This document shows, in pieces, positions 10,701 through 20,517 of a stretch of DNA of 64,000 bases. The translations under genes were made by a program, and so were the position numbers. This DNA comes from Plutella xylostella (taxonomy: Eukaryota > Arthropoda > Insecta > Lepidoptera > Plutellidae), in assembly GCF_932276165.1 (NCBI RefSeq), contig NC_063983.1, positions 5,215,501 through 5,279,500 on the forward strand, written 5' to 3'. How positions within the stretch are numbered: position 1 is the stretch's first letter; each line of letters begins with the position of its first letter. The notes under the pieces were generated by a model, which was not told the origin of the DNA, did not search any database, and was given only the letters and a program-made list of their open reading frames with translations.

Positions 10701-13700
10701 GACGCTTGTACACTAAGCAACCACTCTGCGTTCAAAGTGCCCCATGAACCAATAACTCTGAAGGTCATTCATCAGGTAGTCTCGCCAGTCGCCTGCTGTC
10801 CGACTACCCTGACCGGGTGCAGCTGGGCCGCCTCCACACGACGGCGCCGGAGCAGGTCTCACGCGGAGACATCTGCGTCTCGCGCGCACAGTTCGATCAG
10901 ATGATACTGGACGGACAGTTCCTGACGTACTGCGAGCTGCACGGGGAGTCGTATGGCCTTAGTTAGTATCTTAGGGTTAATATGTCTATTGGCTATTTTT
11001 TATAAAATACTATACCGTATGATTAGCTTGATACCCCTATACATTTATTTTATACTAAGTAGGTATATAGGTATGTAGCGACACATGTTTTAGTCACATT
11101 TTACAATGTAAGCTTTCTAGTAACGTCCAGTAGCGAACAATGCGCAGACGCTAGTCGTCTCGCACCCGCCACTTAGATAACACACTTGAGAAATGTAATT
11201 TGGTTATCATGTCAGTAAATAGTTTGGCCTTAAGAAATCCTGCATTCGTCATTTACCTTCAACCCCATAGCCACCTCTTTATACCCTAAAGGTAGTTATA
11301 ATCTGGTGAAAATTTTTCATTGGGTATTTTAATCATCAGAAGGATACTAAATAGAAATCTTATTGGTTAATTAAGACATTATCCTAAAACATTTTCTTAT
11401 TTTCAGGTCGGGAACAAGCATTTATAGAAGGTGGAAAAGCGAAAATAGTATGTTTGGACCTCATAAGTGCCTTGATGTTGAAGCTGCGCGGGCGCCGCCC
11501 GTATTTGATCTATGTGTCTTGTGAAGACAAAGCTGCTTTGATAAGAAAGCAAAAAGAACTCAAAATGTGTGTGATTATTACATATTTCTCATTAATTAAG
11601 TACTTCTCATCGTGTCGGTGATAAACGCAAGAGCTAGGCTAGGTTTAGTCATTCTGGTGAAGAAAGTAGCGTCCGTCAACTACGTCACTGATTGGCCAGG
11701 GTGCGCCGAACGTATTTATAAGAGAGGTTCTTTTCGTGCACCCCTTCTTCATTACTGAGACATATGTATCCCACAGAGCGCGTCATTTCGCTCATCACCC
11801 GGGGTCCATGGACGGCTCTGCCGACAGGACCATGTTGCAGACTCTCCTCTCCGGACGCATCATCATCACCGGCATTATCAATGAGATACTCATGGCAAGT
11901 GAACGTTTTTATATTTATATCATCACGTATTACGTAAATATCTTACCTAGATATTTGCCAGCCAAACATGTCACTTTTCTAAGGGTAGTTTAAGAACCTT
12001 TTAGATAAAAACTGCATAAAGTTGTTATATTTACGCAATGATTAAAAAAGTAAATATATTAGTAGATAGATATTAGTAGATATATTAGTAGATTTGACGG
12101 CTGAATGGCGTAGTGGTTAGTGACCCTGACTACTGAGCCGAAGGTCCCGGGTTCGATTCCCGGCTGGGGCAGATATTTGTTTAAACACAGATATTTGTTC
12201 TCGGGTCTTAGGTGTTGATATTTATATTTAGTATCTATCTATCTATGTATTTGTGTAGATATATCAGCTGTCCGACACCCATAACACAGGTTCTGCCTAG
12301 CTTGGGGTCGGATGGCCGTGTGTGAGATGTCCCCACATATTATTATTATAGCCTATAGAAGTGCTATAATAATATGCTATCACAGCTCTTCGTCATCCAG
12401 CCTCTACACCGGCTACATTATAATGAATCCCGTAAGTACATAAATGTCAATGTATGTACTTACGGGATGACCAGCAGGGGAGGAATCTTAGTAACGTGTT
12501 GGATGCAGGAAACTTGGGAAAAGTAGCCTTGATTTTCATTAGGCTGTGGATAGTAGGTACCTAACTAGGTAGTGTATGTCTAGTTGTATACTAACACTGA
12601 GTTGCACAAAGGAACTTTAAGCAATTTAATGGCGGCATTAAATCTATTGCTGTCTTGCTTTGATAGTTTACGGGCAGAAAAAGACAGAATAGAATAGAAT
12701 AGAATAGAATACTACTTTATTGACTTAAAAACAATTAGGCAGACGTAGATTTAATACCAACATTAGCTTAATGTTCCTTTCTGCAACTCGGCATTTCGAC
12801 GAGTTATTTGCCCCAACAGAAGCTTCCAGAAGACAAGGACCGGAGTGAGTTCCAGCTGGCGGCGGACTGCTCGCTGCTCGACGACAGTGACGAGCGCACC
12901 CGCGAGTATGTGCAGGGGGCTCATGTGTTGAGCCGTCTGAGCAATGTATGAACTTTGTTTATTATGCATAGGATAGAAGTTAACTAAAGTACTTATATCT
13001 AGTTAAATCTAGGTGTATAGTCTCATGTAAATCTGGCTCGTCTCGATCGCCTAACAATTACTAGAGTTGCATTAACTGCAATGTGCGTGCAATGCGTGAC
13101 TTTTGCTTTAGAGGCTATCTATGCCCTACATTAGTCAGGACATGGGTAGCAGCTTTGAGCTAAGCAATCATTTCTACTACTGCAGGGCTGCTATAACTAT
13201 GTACTAGGTACCTGTCGTAAATGCACGGATTGCCCAAAGACGCCCGATATCTTCTGGGACACGCCAGTGGCCAAATATGCATTCGTTTCTTAGTAAGCAC
13301 ACCGCTGCTGCCGCTACACGAGTTCGTTATCGACGTAGATAAACGTCACTATATCGCGATTGGCCATAAATACGACACTGAGATTTGTGGAACACGCATA
13401 AAACGAGCTTATCGATGTCGATGGCGAATCCGTGTAGCGGCCGCTGAAATAGAATAGAATAGAATATTTATTCAGAAAATACTTAATGCTAAATGTGATT
13501 TACAATAATAGGTCAACTCTTAATGCTAAAGGTAGTTTAAAATGCTGATCTGAACTAGGAAACAACAGAGTTTTTCCTGTATTTCAGATGGAAAAGCTCT
13601 AAATTAAACAATTTTAGAATCTAAATTAAATAATCTTAGAACAGAAAATATTAAGTAATCTTACTTTCTAAATGTTTTATGTTAGATTTATTATAAACAA

Positions 13701-16700
13701 GGCAATTTATGTTAGGTGTAGGTAATTATATAAGTTAAAATGAGAATAATCATAATGTTTCTCTGTAAAGAGCGTCGTGGCCGAGCCCGGGCCAGCGGCG
13801 GCGTCGTCGCTGCAGCGCGCGACAACTCGCGACACGAGCCTGCTGTCGCTGTTCAAGGACTCGCAGGACGGAAGCGACTACGTCAGCGTCATGGCCGACA
13901 GCTTCGGGAGGAAGTTAGTTTTTAAATATAGTTTATGGGTGGGTCTGACAACGATAACTTTGCAACTGGTAAAAGATGGAAGGTCATTGTTTTCTTTGAC
14001 TGGTAGCCCTAAATTAAGAAAGAAGAGTAACATGTACCACGTCAGGTCAAAAATTACAAAGATTGACGATTACGAAGAAGAAGAAAGCCCAATTATGTAT
14101 TTTTGTGCGTTGGCACTTGTTTATGTTGTAAAGTGAAATTTGGTACAATTTATTTTTACTGTAATATAATAATAATAATAATATAATAATATGTGGGGAC
14201 ATCTCACACACGGCCATTCGACCCCAAGCTAGGCGGAACCTGTGTTATGGGTGTCGGACAGCTGATATATCTACACAAATACATTGATAGATAAGTACAT
14301 ATTAAATATAAATATCAACACCCAAGACCCGAGTACAAATATCTGTCTTTAAACAAATATCTGCCCCATCGCAGTCAGGGTCACTAACCACTACACCATT
14401 CAGCCGTCTATAGGTCCGTTTCCCCCGCAGCGTTGAATCCCATCCTGAAGTAAGAACTTAAGAAGTGGTATTTATTGCACGTTTTTCGATATTTTTAAAT
14501 TATATAACTTATAATTAAATTTCATTATCATGACCTCAGTGTCGCCAAGGTGAGAAGCACGCCGTCCGAGCACTCGCAACCGCTGAGAGACCAACCTGTA
14601 GATACCAGTCAGTATCAATCTTCATTAAAAGGTGAGTCTTGTCTATTTATTACCTCTATTATAAGAACTTGCCTAATATTGAGGAGCCAAAGAATGGAAT
14701 ATTTAGAAAAAGTTGTTATCTGAGAACGTCAAGACGCTATTCATAAGAACTTGAGTATGCAATTCAGTTTGTGATTGGCTGTTGAGTAGGATGAGTAGTA
14801 GCTCAAACTTAGGTATAATTAGGTAATTGACTAATTATTATAATAATGTAACTAATAGACCTTTATGTTTCCGTTGTGGCTGTAGGTAGGCATATATCCT
14901 ATAAGTATACTTAACCTTATCTTCTTGTTAAATCCTACCTTCAGTCACTATATCTTTTTTTTTATTATATGCGGGGACCTATTAATGGCATCAAGTAATT
15001 ATTAAGTTGTATTATTTTTAGTAAATGCTGTTGGTTCTCCATGAAAATGTAAAAAAAAATATTAAATTTTAATCAAGTTAGAAACTGGGCCTTTGTGTTT
15101 TATTAAATTTGTCATATTTTAGGCTAGAAATAATAGGGGTACTTACTAAATTATGATAATATACTGTAATAACAGATTTGTATTATAGATTTGCCGTTCG
15201 ACGGCGCTAAGTCGTCGAAATCTGTGACATTTTGCACCAAGGACAACCAAGAAATGGAACTGCATCCGGCAATCCCTATAGACGTCGTGGACATTGATAA
15301 AAATGGTAATTAGAAAAGTTGAAATCTAATTGTATCCACGGAAACTTTATTGATCCCGTGACTTTACTATTTTAACAGGTTTTTTTTTCAACCAAAGTTT
15401 TTCAGAACGAGCCCCAGAATCATCCCATTTTGATTTACTGTACCATTTTCGCAAAAAGAGCCAAAACATGGAATCTGGGACTCGACTCGTAGATGCAGCT
15501 AATATAATATATGCTGCTAAGTCGCTTGCGACGTCGCGGCAAAACTTAGATACATGCCAACACAGGTTCTGCGTCAATTTGTCGCCTAGTGAATTCCAGG
15601 CTATCCAAGTCCCTATCTATCCGGACTGGGTAGACACAGCGACACCCGCACCCCTCACGATGTTTTCCTTCACCGTAAGAGCGACGGTATACATTGTACT
15701 TAAATTCAAAGAACTCATTGGTACATGTCAGCTCCGGGATTCGAACCCGTATCTCTGACGTGCATGAATAGCGGGCGCTTACCCGACCACCGCTCTTCCT
15801 TGTTATGATCTAACCGAGTATGATGTAACTGGGGCTTACTATCCCAGTGTAAAGTACAAGCCAAGCCCCTGTCCATCCAGATCCAGAGATCGGTCGCGCG
15901 AGCTCGCTGCGCTCCGTCAGCGCGCGGCTGCGCGAGGGCGCGCCGGCCGACCACGAGCTGTGGTACGCATTCCTCGAGGAGGCGGGGCTGCTGCGGCACA
16001 GCGACACCTACACACCCGCGCCTAGATGTGAGTGGGGCTTTAGGGTGCCTGTCCACCAGTGCGGAGAGGTGTGGTGGAGCGGTGTGCAAGGCAAAAATCA
16101 TCTAATGAGCTGAGCGCAAATTGCGTGGGCAGAGTTTTTATGCAATCTCATTGGTAATTTTTTACCTCGCACACCGATCCGCTCCTTCGCTCCACACTAG
16201 TGAAAAGCAGCCTTATACATTAGGGTGTCCCGTCAGACCTTTTTTTTATTTCCCTTACACAAGACCTCTTAAAAGTTGCGTATTGGGTCATACACATACA
16301 TCATCAAAATAGTTTTTTAAATTAAAAAAAATATATATCTTCAGGGCTCTACCGATGTCTAAACTTTCAAAATTTTGTATTTTTTTTAAATATTTTACCA
16401 TCCATAATTTTGACTCCTGAATCCTGAATGTGCTTTTGTGTGGATGTAATAACAAATGTCAAGATCATCGATATTTGTATCAGAACTTAAATTCCAATCG
16501 TGACTTCAGAGCGAATTATTCAATTACTGAAGTTTAGCTCGAAAAATACCTAAAATTGAAAAGATACCGCTAAATAAAATACATAATTTTTTTTTATGGC
16601 TATTTCATGAAACTGAAATGTTTTATCGAGTATCCTGGAAAAAAAAATGACTTTTGTGTCCGTATTTTTTTTTCTTTTGTATGAAAGTTACAAAAATTCA

Positions 16701-18843
16701 AAATGAGGTAGAGCCCCCAACATATCATGAATTTTTATATTTTTTTGTTATTTCGTGATCAGTGTAATATTACGCAAGTTTTGGTGCCTCTTGTCATACA
16801 TGAGTAAAAATTGTAGGCTACTTGATATGACGGAGTTGTTACATGGTCTAGCTTTATTGCTAGTTAGGTATAATCATTTCTTAAGATTTTGGGTAGCCGC
16901 CCATCCGAAAACCCGCCGATAATGGGTGGCGACCCTTAGCCACCTGCGCAGAACTAGTTAATAATATAGTGACTATGAAGGTAGACAAGATAATTGCTTT
17001 CAGTTTCACTTTTATCATACCTAATATCCCGCAATGGGGCCCGCAATGAGACAGATTCCGACGGATGACAGACATGACTGGCAGTGACTGGCACGCTTGG
17101 TTTCGTAGTAAATTTTCAACCTCGGATCCTCATTTGAGAGATTTAGGCCTTGTTTCACAAGGTCTGGTTAGTGGCTACCTGTGAGATAAAATACATGCTG
17201 ACACTCTCTGTTATTATTTTTTGACAGTGACAGCATGCATTTTATCTCACAGGTAGCCACTAACCAGACATTGTGAAAGAAGGCCTTACTTACTAACTTA
17301 TACATATACCTACTATTTCCTGTGTCCTGTCGATATTCGGGGATGATAATGGTAATACTGGGCTTTATCAATATAGTTTTTTTTTTGTAATTGCAGCTTT
17401 TTCTAGCGTGTCTCTGTCGGCGGGGCCGGCGCATAAAAGTTCTTTTCTCAGGCATATGGAGAACTATTCGTCTGTAAGTTTCAAAAATACGCACATTATT
17501 TGTTATTTAGTCTTTGATATGCAAAAGTTTCGGAATGACTTGTAACCAAGTTACAGCAATCTTTAGGAGAGGCCTATGTCCAACAGTGGACTATAGGCTG
17601 AGAGAGAGATTACAAGTTACAAGCAATACTTACCTCGGATTACATTATTATTTTCTAGGATAAGTTATTATATTTAGGTATAAGTAGATAACGTCGACGG
17701 CGACGACGGCTGACGGCCGAATGGCGTAGTGGTTAGTGACCCTGACTACTGAGCCGATGGTCCCGGGTTCGATTCCCGGCTGGGGCAGATATTTGTTTAA
17801 ACACAGATATTTGTTCTCGGGTCTTGGATGTGCCCGTTAAATGGCAATAAGCCCGCCCCCTACTACATTGGGATTAACATAACACTCTGGCGAAAAGTGG
17901 GTGCAGCAATGCACCTCTGCCTACCCCGCAAGGGAGTACATTAGTACAAGGCGTGAGTGCGTGTTTTTTGTTTTTTTTTGTTAGATAACGTAGTTTGAGA
18001 TAAGGCTAAACCTAAATTGAAGTTAATTAGAGTATTGATAAAATAATATTGTTTGAAAACACTTTGAAATATGATTTCAGAGTGGCGCCGACGCGCAAAC
18101 TACAAATGTGAGGGATGATTACGACAGCATCCATCGGAACTCACCCGGATTATTCTGGGAGACGGTTAGATCTTTAATATCTTATGTTTTTTGTTATCTA
18201 CACTGATAATTTAAATTGATATTTTGGCATTTTGTTTAATGACCAAAGTAAAATATAAATATATTATTAGATTGATATAAATAACACCTGTCCTGAGTAC
18301 ATTATCTTACGACAGCCCATATCAGCTTCATGAGTAGAGCCTGGCAAGGAAGAATAGGAAGGTATAGGTTCGCCACTACTCTAATAGACTTTCCCATAGG
18401 AGTTTCTACACTAACTTGCCAGGCTGTAATGTTGTACACAAAAAAAACGAACATTGTTTCTTTGGCTACGGGGCTACGAATGCCTACGACGTAGTCGCTA
18501 CGACGTAGCCGCTCGTAGGCTCTCGTAGCGATCTTGTAGCGAATAGACACGTATTAATTTGTTTCTGTGTTTATTAATGTGTGAAAAATAATATAGAAGT
18601 ATGTTAAATAAATGAACTTAAATATTGTGTAAAAGTAGTATATTTGTTCCACAGATTATGACTGACGACGTTGATAAAGCCTACGAAAAGTTAAAGAGAA
18701 TAGTGAGAGATATTGTGAGATCGCAGGCAACACTGAAACCTATGTTTGACATAGATTTCGTAAATCTTGAAGAATACCCTTCAGTTCAAAGAAAGTTGGA
18801 AAAAATACGATGTGATATAGCTCCCCACAGGAATTTCTATTAA
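4761..18843 (+). CDS. LRGUK: Leucine-rich repeat and guanylate kinase domain protein (LRGUK-like)
   Basis: Twenty exons: 4761-4968, 5428-5531, 7283-7522, 7767-7929, 8175-8313, 8860-9072, 9536-~9737, 10137-10311, 10776-10961, 11407-11566, 11777-11894, 12820-12945, 13771-13913, 14540-14631, 15189-15305, 15406-15588, 15881-16027, 17397-17473, 18081-18164, 18655-18843. Every junction keeps phase, giving about 1021 residues (human LRGUK is about 825). Residues ~185-423 are leucine-rich repeats (WLDLSSNYL, VLDLSHNNI, HLDLAFNHI, YLNLNENNL). The guanylate-kinase-like domain starts near 470, with the P-loop GYEGVGKGS across the exon 8/9 junction. Its C-terminal helix is DDVDKAYEKLKRIVRDIV. Family knowledge: LRGUK acts in sperm flagellum and manchette assembly in mammals. 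Oddities: a 253-residue Ser-rich insert before the last GK segment, one GC-AG intron (donor 11895), and transposons at splice sites. The least certain junction is the weak donor at 9738. A polyA signal follows the stop (about 18845). Confidence 0.9.
5103..5280 (+). repeat. tRNA-derived SINE, family 2, truncated
   Basis: The B box GTTCGAATCCCGGCGCTGAC is followed by the body words ACCATCGCTCTTACGGTGAA and AACATCGTGAGGAAACC, shared with 39663-39958. The copy lies in LRGUK intron 1 and lacks the full 3' half. Confidence 0.75.
5680..6745 (-). pseudogene. Broken RTE-type LINE with a 5' inversion
   Basis: The minus strand encodes the second half of a reverse transcriptase. Motif B is GVKQGCLLSPLLF (about 6560-6600) and the catalytic motif is FADD (about 6470-6485). 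A thumb follows with FTYLGSVVDPHGG and the C-terminal GHTLRRSEDHPPK and GKRKRGRPKTTW. The frame is shifted between motif B and FADD, so the gene is dead. The 3' end is a run of CAT on the plus strand at 5682-5696, the (GAT)n tail usual for RTE elements. At 6690-6745 the reading frame continues upstream but on the plus strand (WKILKKKGIPEKIIS), and PEKIIS is present in both orientations. It is 5' truncated with no endonuclease. It lies in LRGUK intron 2. Confidence 0.85.
7541..7660 (+). repeat. Fragment of GGTTCCGT repeat family
   Basis: It contains GGGTTCCGTTCC and, inverted, ACGGAACCCTTATAG followed by TTGTCCGTC. These are the same ends as the larger repeat at 52525-53094. It lies in LRGUK intron 3. 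Confidence 0.5.
8356..8790. mobile_element. PIF/Harbinger-like MITE (435 bp)
   Basis: The inverted ends are GGCTGCCTTTCCACCAGAG at 8356 and the reverse of GGGTGCTTTTCCACCAGAG at 8790, followed by a shared GATGTGCTATGC. Both ends are flanked by TTA (8353-8355 and 8791-8793), the 3-bp target duplication of PIF/Harbinger elements. The interior repeats variants of GCTACGAAGATG. It is non-coding and lies in LRGUK intron 5. Confidence 0.8.
9076..9156. mobile_element. 81-bp TA-flanked hairpin MITE at a splice donor
   Basis: The sequence is almost entirely an inverted repeat built on AGGTGCAGAGAAACCTGACC. It is flanked by TA at 9074-9075 and 9157-9158, as expected for Tc1/mariner-derived MITEs. A second copy of the same length is at 51492-51572 (repeated exactly at 58771-58851). 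Here the left TA is positions 2-3 of the LRGUK intron 6 donor, so the donor is read as GTACAG with CAG contributed by the element. Confidence 0.8.
9339..9527 (+). mobile_element. Short non-autonomous retroelement at a splice acceptor
   Basis: This 189-bp element begins ACTTCGGGCAGCTTG and ends in a (GAT)n tail. It is flanked by the 8-bp direct repeat ATCCGCAG at 9331-9338 and 9528-9535. The second element of the same kind, at 23576-23759, starts at the same place and has its own 11-bp target duplication. The right flank repeat is the splice acceptor of LRGUK exon 7. Confidence 0.85.
12096..12340 (+). repeat. tRNA-derived SINE, family 1 (tail type a)
   Basis: The tRNA-like head has A box TGGCGTAGTGGTTAGTGACC and B box GGTTCGATTCC, followed by GGGGCAGATATTTG. 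Tail type a follows (CTATCTATCTATGTATTTGT, then CAGCTGTCCGACACCC, then GAGATGTCCCCACATA). It looks like the Metulj-type SINEs of butterflies, though I cannot confirm the name. It lies in LRGUK intron 11. Confidence 0.85.
12427..12468. repeat. Short perfect hairpin
   Basis: ATCCCGTAAGTACATA at 12427-12442 is mirrored at 12453-12468 with a 10-base loop. It lies inside LRGUK intron 11. It may be a tiny MITE; no other copy was seen. Confidence 0.6.
12599..12789. mobile_element. MITE with GAGTTGCA ends, 30 bp before an exon
   Basis: The ends GAGTTGCACAAAGGAAC (left) and GAGTTGCAGAAAGGAAC (right, inverted) match the MITE at 51058-51181. An (AGAAT)n run at about 12684-12709 interrupts the interior and looks like a nested retroelement tail. 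The right end lies about 30 bases before the acceptor of LRGUK exon 12. Confidence 0.7.
13309..13442. mobile_element. Small inverted-repeat element
   Basis: CCGCTACACGAGTTCG at 13311 is mirrored by CCGCTACACGGATTCG at 13440. The element is about 134 bp, non-coding, in LRGUK intron 12. An (ATAGA)n retroelement tail begins just after it at about 13446. Confidence 0.6.
13445..13735 (-). repeat. Probable LINE 3' end with (ATTCT)n tail
   Basis: Read on the minus strand this is an AT-rich 3' end finishing in ATATTCTATTCTATTCTAT. The same tail type appears at about 12684-12709 and 39977-40000. No coding part was recognised. Confidence 0.4.
14190..14409 (-). repeat. tRNA-derived SINE, family 1 (tail type a), partly deleted head
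   Basis: This is the reverse complement of the 12096-12340 SINE: GTGGGGACATCTCACACACG at the tail side and CATTCAGCCGTC at the head. The B box region is shortened (CTGCCCCATCGCAGTCAGGG), so part of the tRNA-like head is lost. It lies in LRGUK intron 13. Confidence 0.8.
15406..15588 (+). CDS. LRGUK: LRGUK exon 16, symmetric and possibly alternative
   Basis: The acceptor TTTTTCAG/AA is at 15405 and the donor A/GTGAAT at 15589. The exon enters and leaves in the same phase (183 bp, 61 codons), so it can be included or skipped without breaking the frame. It encodes a polar stretch with FRKKSQNMESGTRL and AANIIYAAKSLATS. A SINE starts about 55 bases downstream. It is part of the insert inside the guanylate-kinase-like domain. 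I rate inclusion as likely from the strong acceptor and open frame, but it is not proven. Confidence 0.65.
15640..15806 (-). repeat. tRNA-derived SINE, family 2, partial
   Basis: On the minus strand it has the A box region GGTGGTCGGGTAAGCGCCCG, a B box GGTTCGAATCCCGGAGCTGAC, and body words ACCGTCGCTCTTACGGTGAA and AACATCGTGAGG, shared with 39663-39958. It lies between LRGUK exons 16 and 17. Confidence 0.8.
16043..16212. mobile_element. PIF/Harbinger-like MITE (170 bp)
   Basis: The ends GGGTGCCTGTCCACCAGTG and, inverted, GGCTGCTTTTCACTAGTG resemble those of the 8356-8790 element. TTA flanks both sides (16040-16042 and 16213-16215). It starts 15 bases after the exon 17 donor of LRGUK. Confidence 0.8.
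17146..17285. mobile_element. Foldback MITE (140 bp), TTA-flanked
   Basis: Two arms of about 57 bases are nearly exact mirrors (core CTGGTTAGTGGCTACCTGTG) around a short loop. TTA flanks both ends (17143-17145 and 17286-17288) and the ends begin GGCCTT. It may be another PIF/Harbinger-derived MITE. It lies in LRGUK intron 17. Confidence 0.75.
17553..17612 (+). repeat. RTE-type LINE 3' end scrap
   Basis: AGGAGAGGCCTATGTCCAAC followed by AGTGGACTATAGGCTGA matches the C-terminal codons and stop of the LINE fragment at 27178-27345 (GEAYVQQW). Confidence 0.65.
17711..17979 (+). repeat. tRNA-derived SINE, family 1 head with tail type b
   Basis: The head and first body part equal the 12096 SINE, including GGGGCAGATATTTG and TTGTTCTCGGGTCTTGG. 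After that the sequence switches to tail type b (AAGCCCGCCCCCTACTACAT, GCAATGCACCTCTGCC, CCCCGCAAGGGAGTACATT) and ends in T-rich sequence. The same tail is at 36701-36966 in reverse. It lies in LRGUK intron 18. Confidence 0.85.
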
Positions 18844-19036
18844 AATAAAAACATTATCATAAAGTACCTAATTTTCATGTTCTATAATTTCAATGTTGAT
18901 TAAGTATAAAAAAGTAGGGAATGGGATATTCTAAGTAATAATGTAATTGCTTTGACTCAGCTTTACAGTTCAAGTAAATGCCATTCCTTTTGCATGTTAT
19001 GCAGAGCCCCTGATCAGCGTTTTCTTTGAAAGGTAC

Positions 19037-19203
19037 AGACTAAATACGTGACGTAAAAAAACTAAACAATCTCACGAGTGCCTCTCTTCCAAAAGGGTTT
19101 AAAAAATTCAATACAACAACGGGAACTTCAGAAATAAGAGTCTAAAGGTAAACATGGTGAATGAAAACCATTGTTTAGTTTTTTTATGTTACGTATTTAG
19201 TCT
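19037..19203. mobile_element. Inverted-repeat element just after LRGUK
   Basis: Arms at 19037-19070 and 19170-19203 match over 34 bases with two differences (outer word AGACTAAATACGT, inner ACTAAACAAT). The word AGTCTAAAGGTAAACAT occurs as a direct repeat at about 19138 and 19198, and its inverted core ACCTTTAG appears again near 19329. Confidence 0.6.
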
Positions 19204-20442
19204 AAAGGTAAACATTAACCTATCAGTATCGAACACACTTCACGGGCATGCCGACGCCGCGCGCCGTTTGTCCACATTTATGACAATTCGTTTGGTGCGT
19301 ACCGTATGATTTGGACTAGTGGACGCTTACCTTTAGGAAGAAAGTGAAACATAGTAAGAAGAAGAAGTTGTTAGAATTTTCTACCACTCCCACTTTAGTA
19401 CTAACTGGGTGTCGTGGCCCGGGCAGCTGGCAGCCGGCAGCTCGGTGCGGGACACATTTTTATTGCAGCTCGTTTCACCGAAGAGAAAGCTTAGCTCGGA
19501 ATCCGGATAAAACTGTACTTTCAACTTTAACAAGCTGTAGCTGTCCGGTTCTAAATTATGATGTTCACTATACATAGATACAACCTAAATCCTGTGTAGA
19601 ACCAGAAATTATAGTCTTATACTCAGGTACTTAGTAAAGTGGCCCTAAATGTGCCAAATACCAGTGTGCCAAATGCGTGTGTGTATAAAAACTCCTGCAA
19701 TAAGAATGCTATGCATAAAACATAGCAGAACATGGCTGAATGCAGTCGCCGAATTGAATTAATATCAAACTGATTTCGTCTAAAAACCAAAATGTAAACA
19801 ACAATATGAGAATAAATAACACATGTTCACTTATTATTGTCCGAAAACACAAAGAGTTCCAGGAATGTGTTCATATTTTACCGATCACAAAGCGCCCCGG
19901 CCGCCCCGGGCTATGCGATGGAAATATATTTTTTCTCTCACAATCGGATAAAAGGTTTTCACTCCTTTCTTCTTGTTTTATTTTTATTTACAAAGGACCT
20001 ATCCATCATAAACTTTACTTACCTACCTAGTGTAGTGTAAATATCATTCTATCGTAGTAAGATTATTTACAGCCAGATTTTCAACCTTTACACGCATACT
20101 TAGATACAATATTTGAATATACATATTATTATATATTATGTAAGTTAAGTACCTAAATATTTCTGCATTTACCTAACGCAATATTCACAAAAATTCATAA
20201 AATCTTTATTATAATTAGCTTGTTTCCTAGATAGTCAATAAATGACTAAAACAAATGAATGAAACATGTGAAATATCCATTTCCATCATGAATTTTAGTC
20301 AAAAGGAATAAATACGTCATCCAGGAACACAAAAAGTCGTTGCATGTTAAGCTGCAGCTAATGAGCCTCATTAACTCGCATTGGGATCAACCATGAATAA
20401 ACTGATCCAATAGGTATTAGCTACTTTACTTGTATTTGAGGC

Positions 20443-20517
20443 TATACAGGGTGATATTCAGGATAACCCTCTCTCGGATTATTATACCTACCACTTTTTC
20501 GACACCCTGTATAACTC
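20443..20517. repeat. Small repeat with CAGGGTG/CACCCTG ends
   Basis: TACAGGGTGATATTC at the left and GACACCCTGTATAAC at the right form imperfect inverted ends 75 bp apart. The CAGGGTGT type of end is also seen at 52403. It is probably a MITE remnant. Confidence 0.4.

Noticed and set aside
12096..12180. tRNA-like sequence as a tRNA gene (also 17711, 39663, 52044, 59323)
   Set aside because: A and B boxes are present, but the arms do not fold into a sound cloverleaf and each is followed by a shared SINE body.
15715..16101. 128-codon minus-strand frame
   Set aside because: It is antisense to LRGUK exon 17 and a SINE; the plus-strand exon has good splice sites and matching phase.
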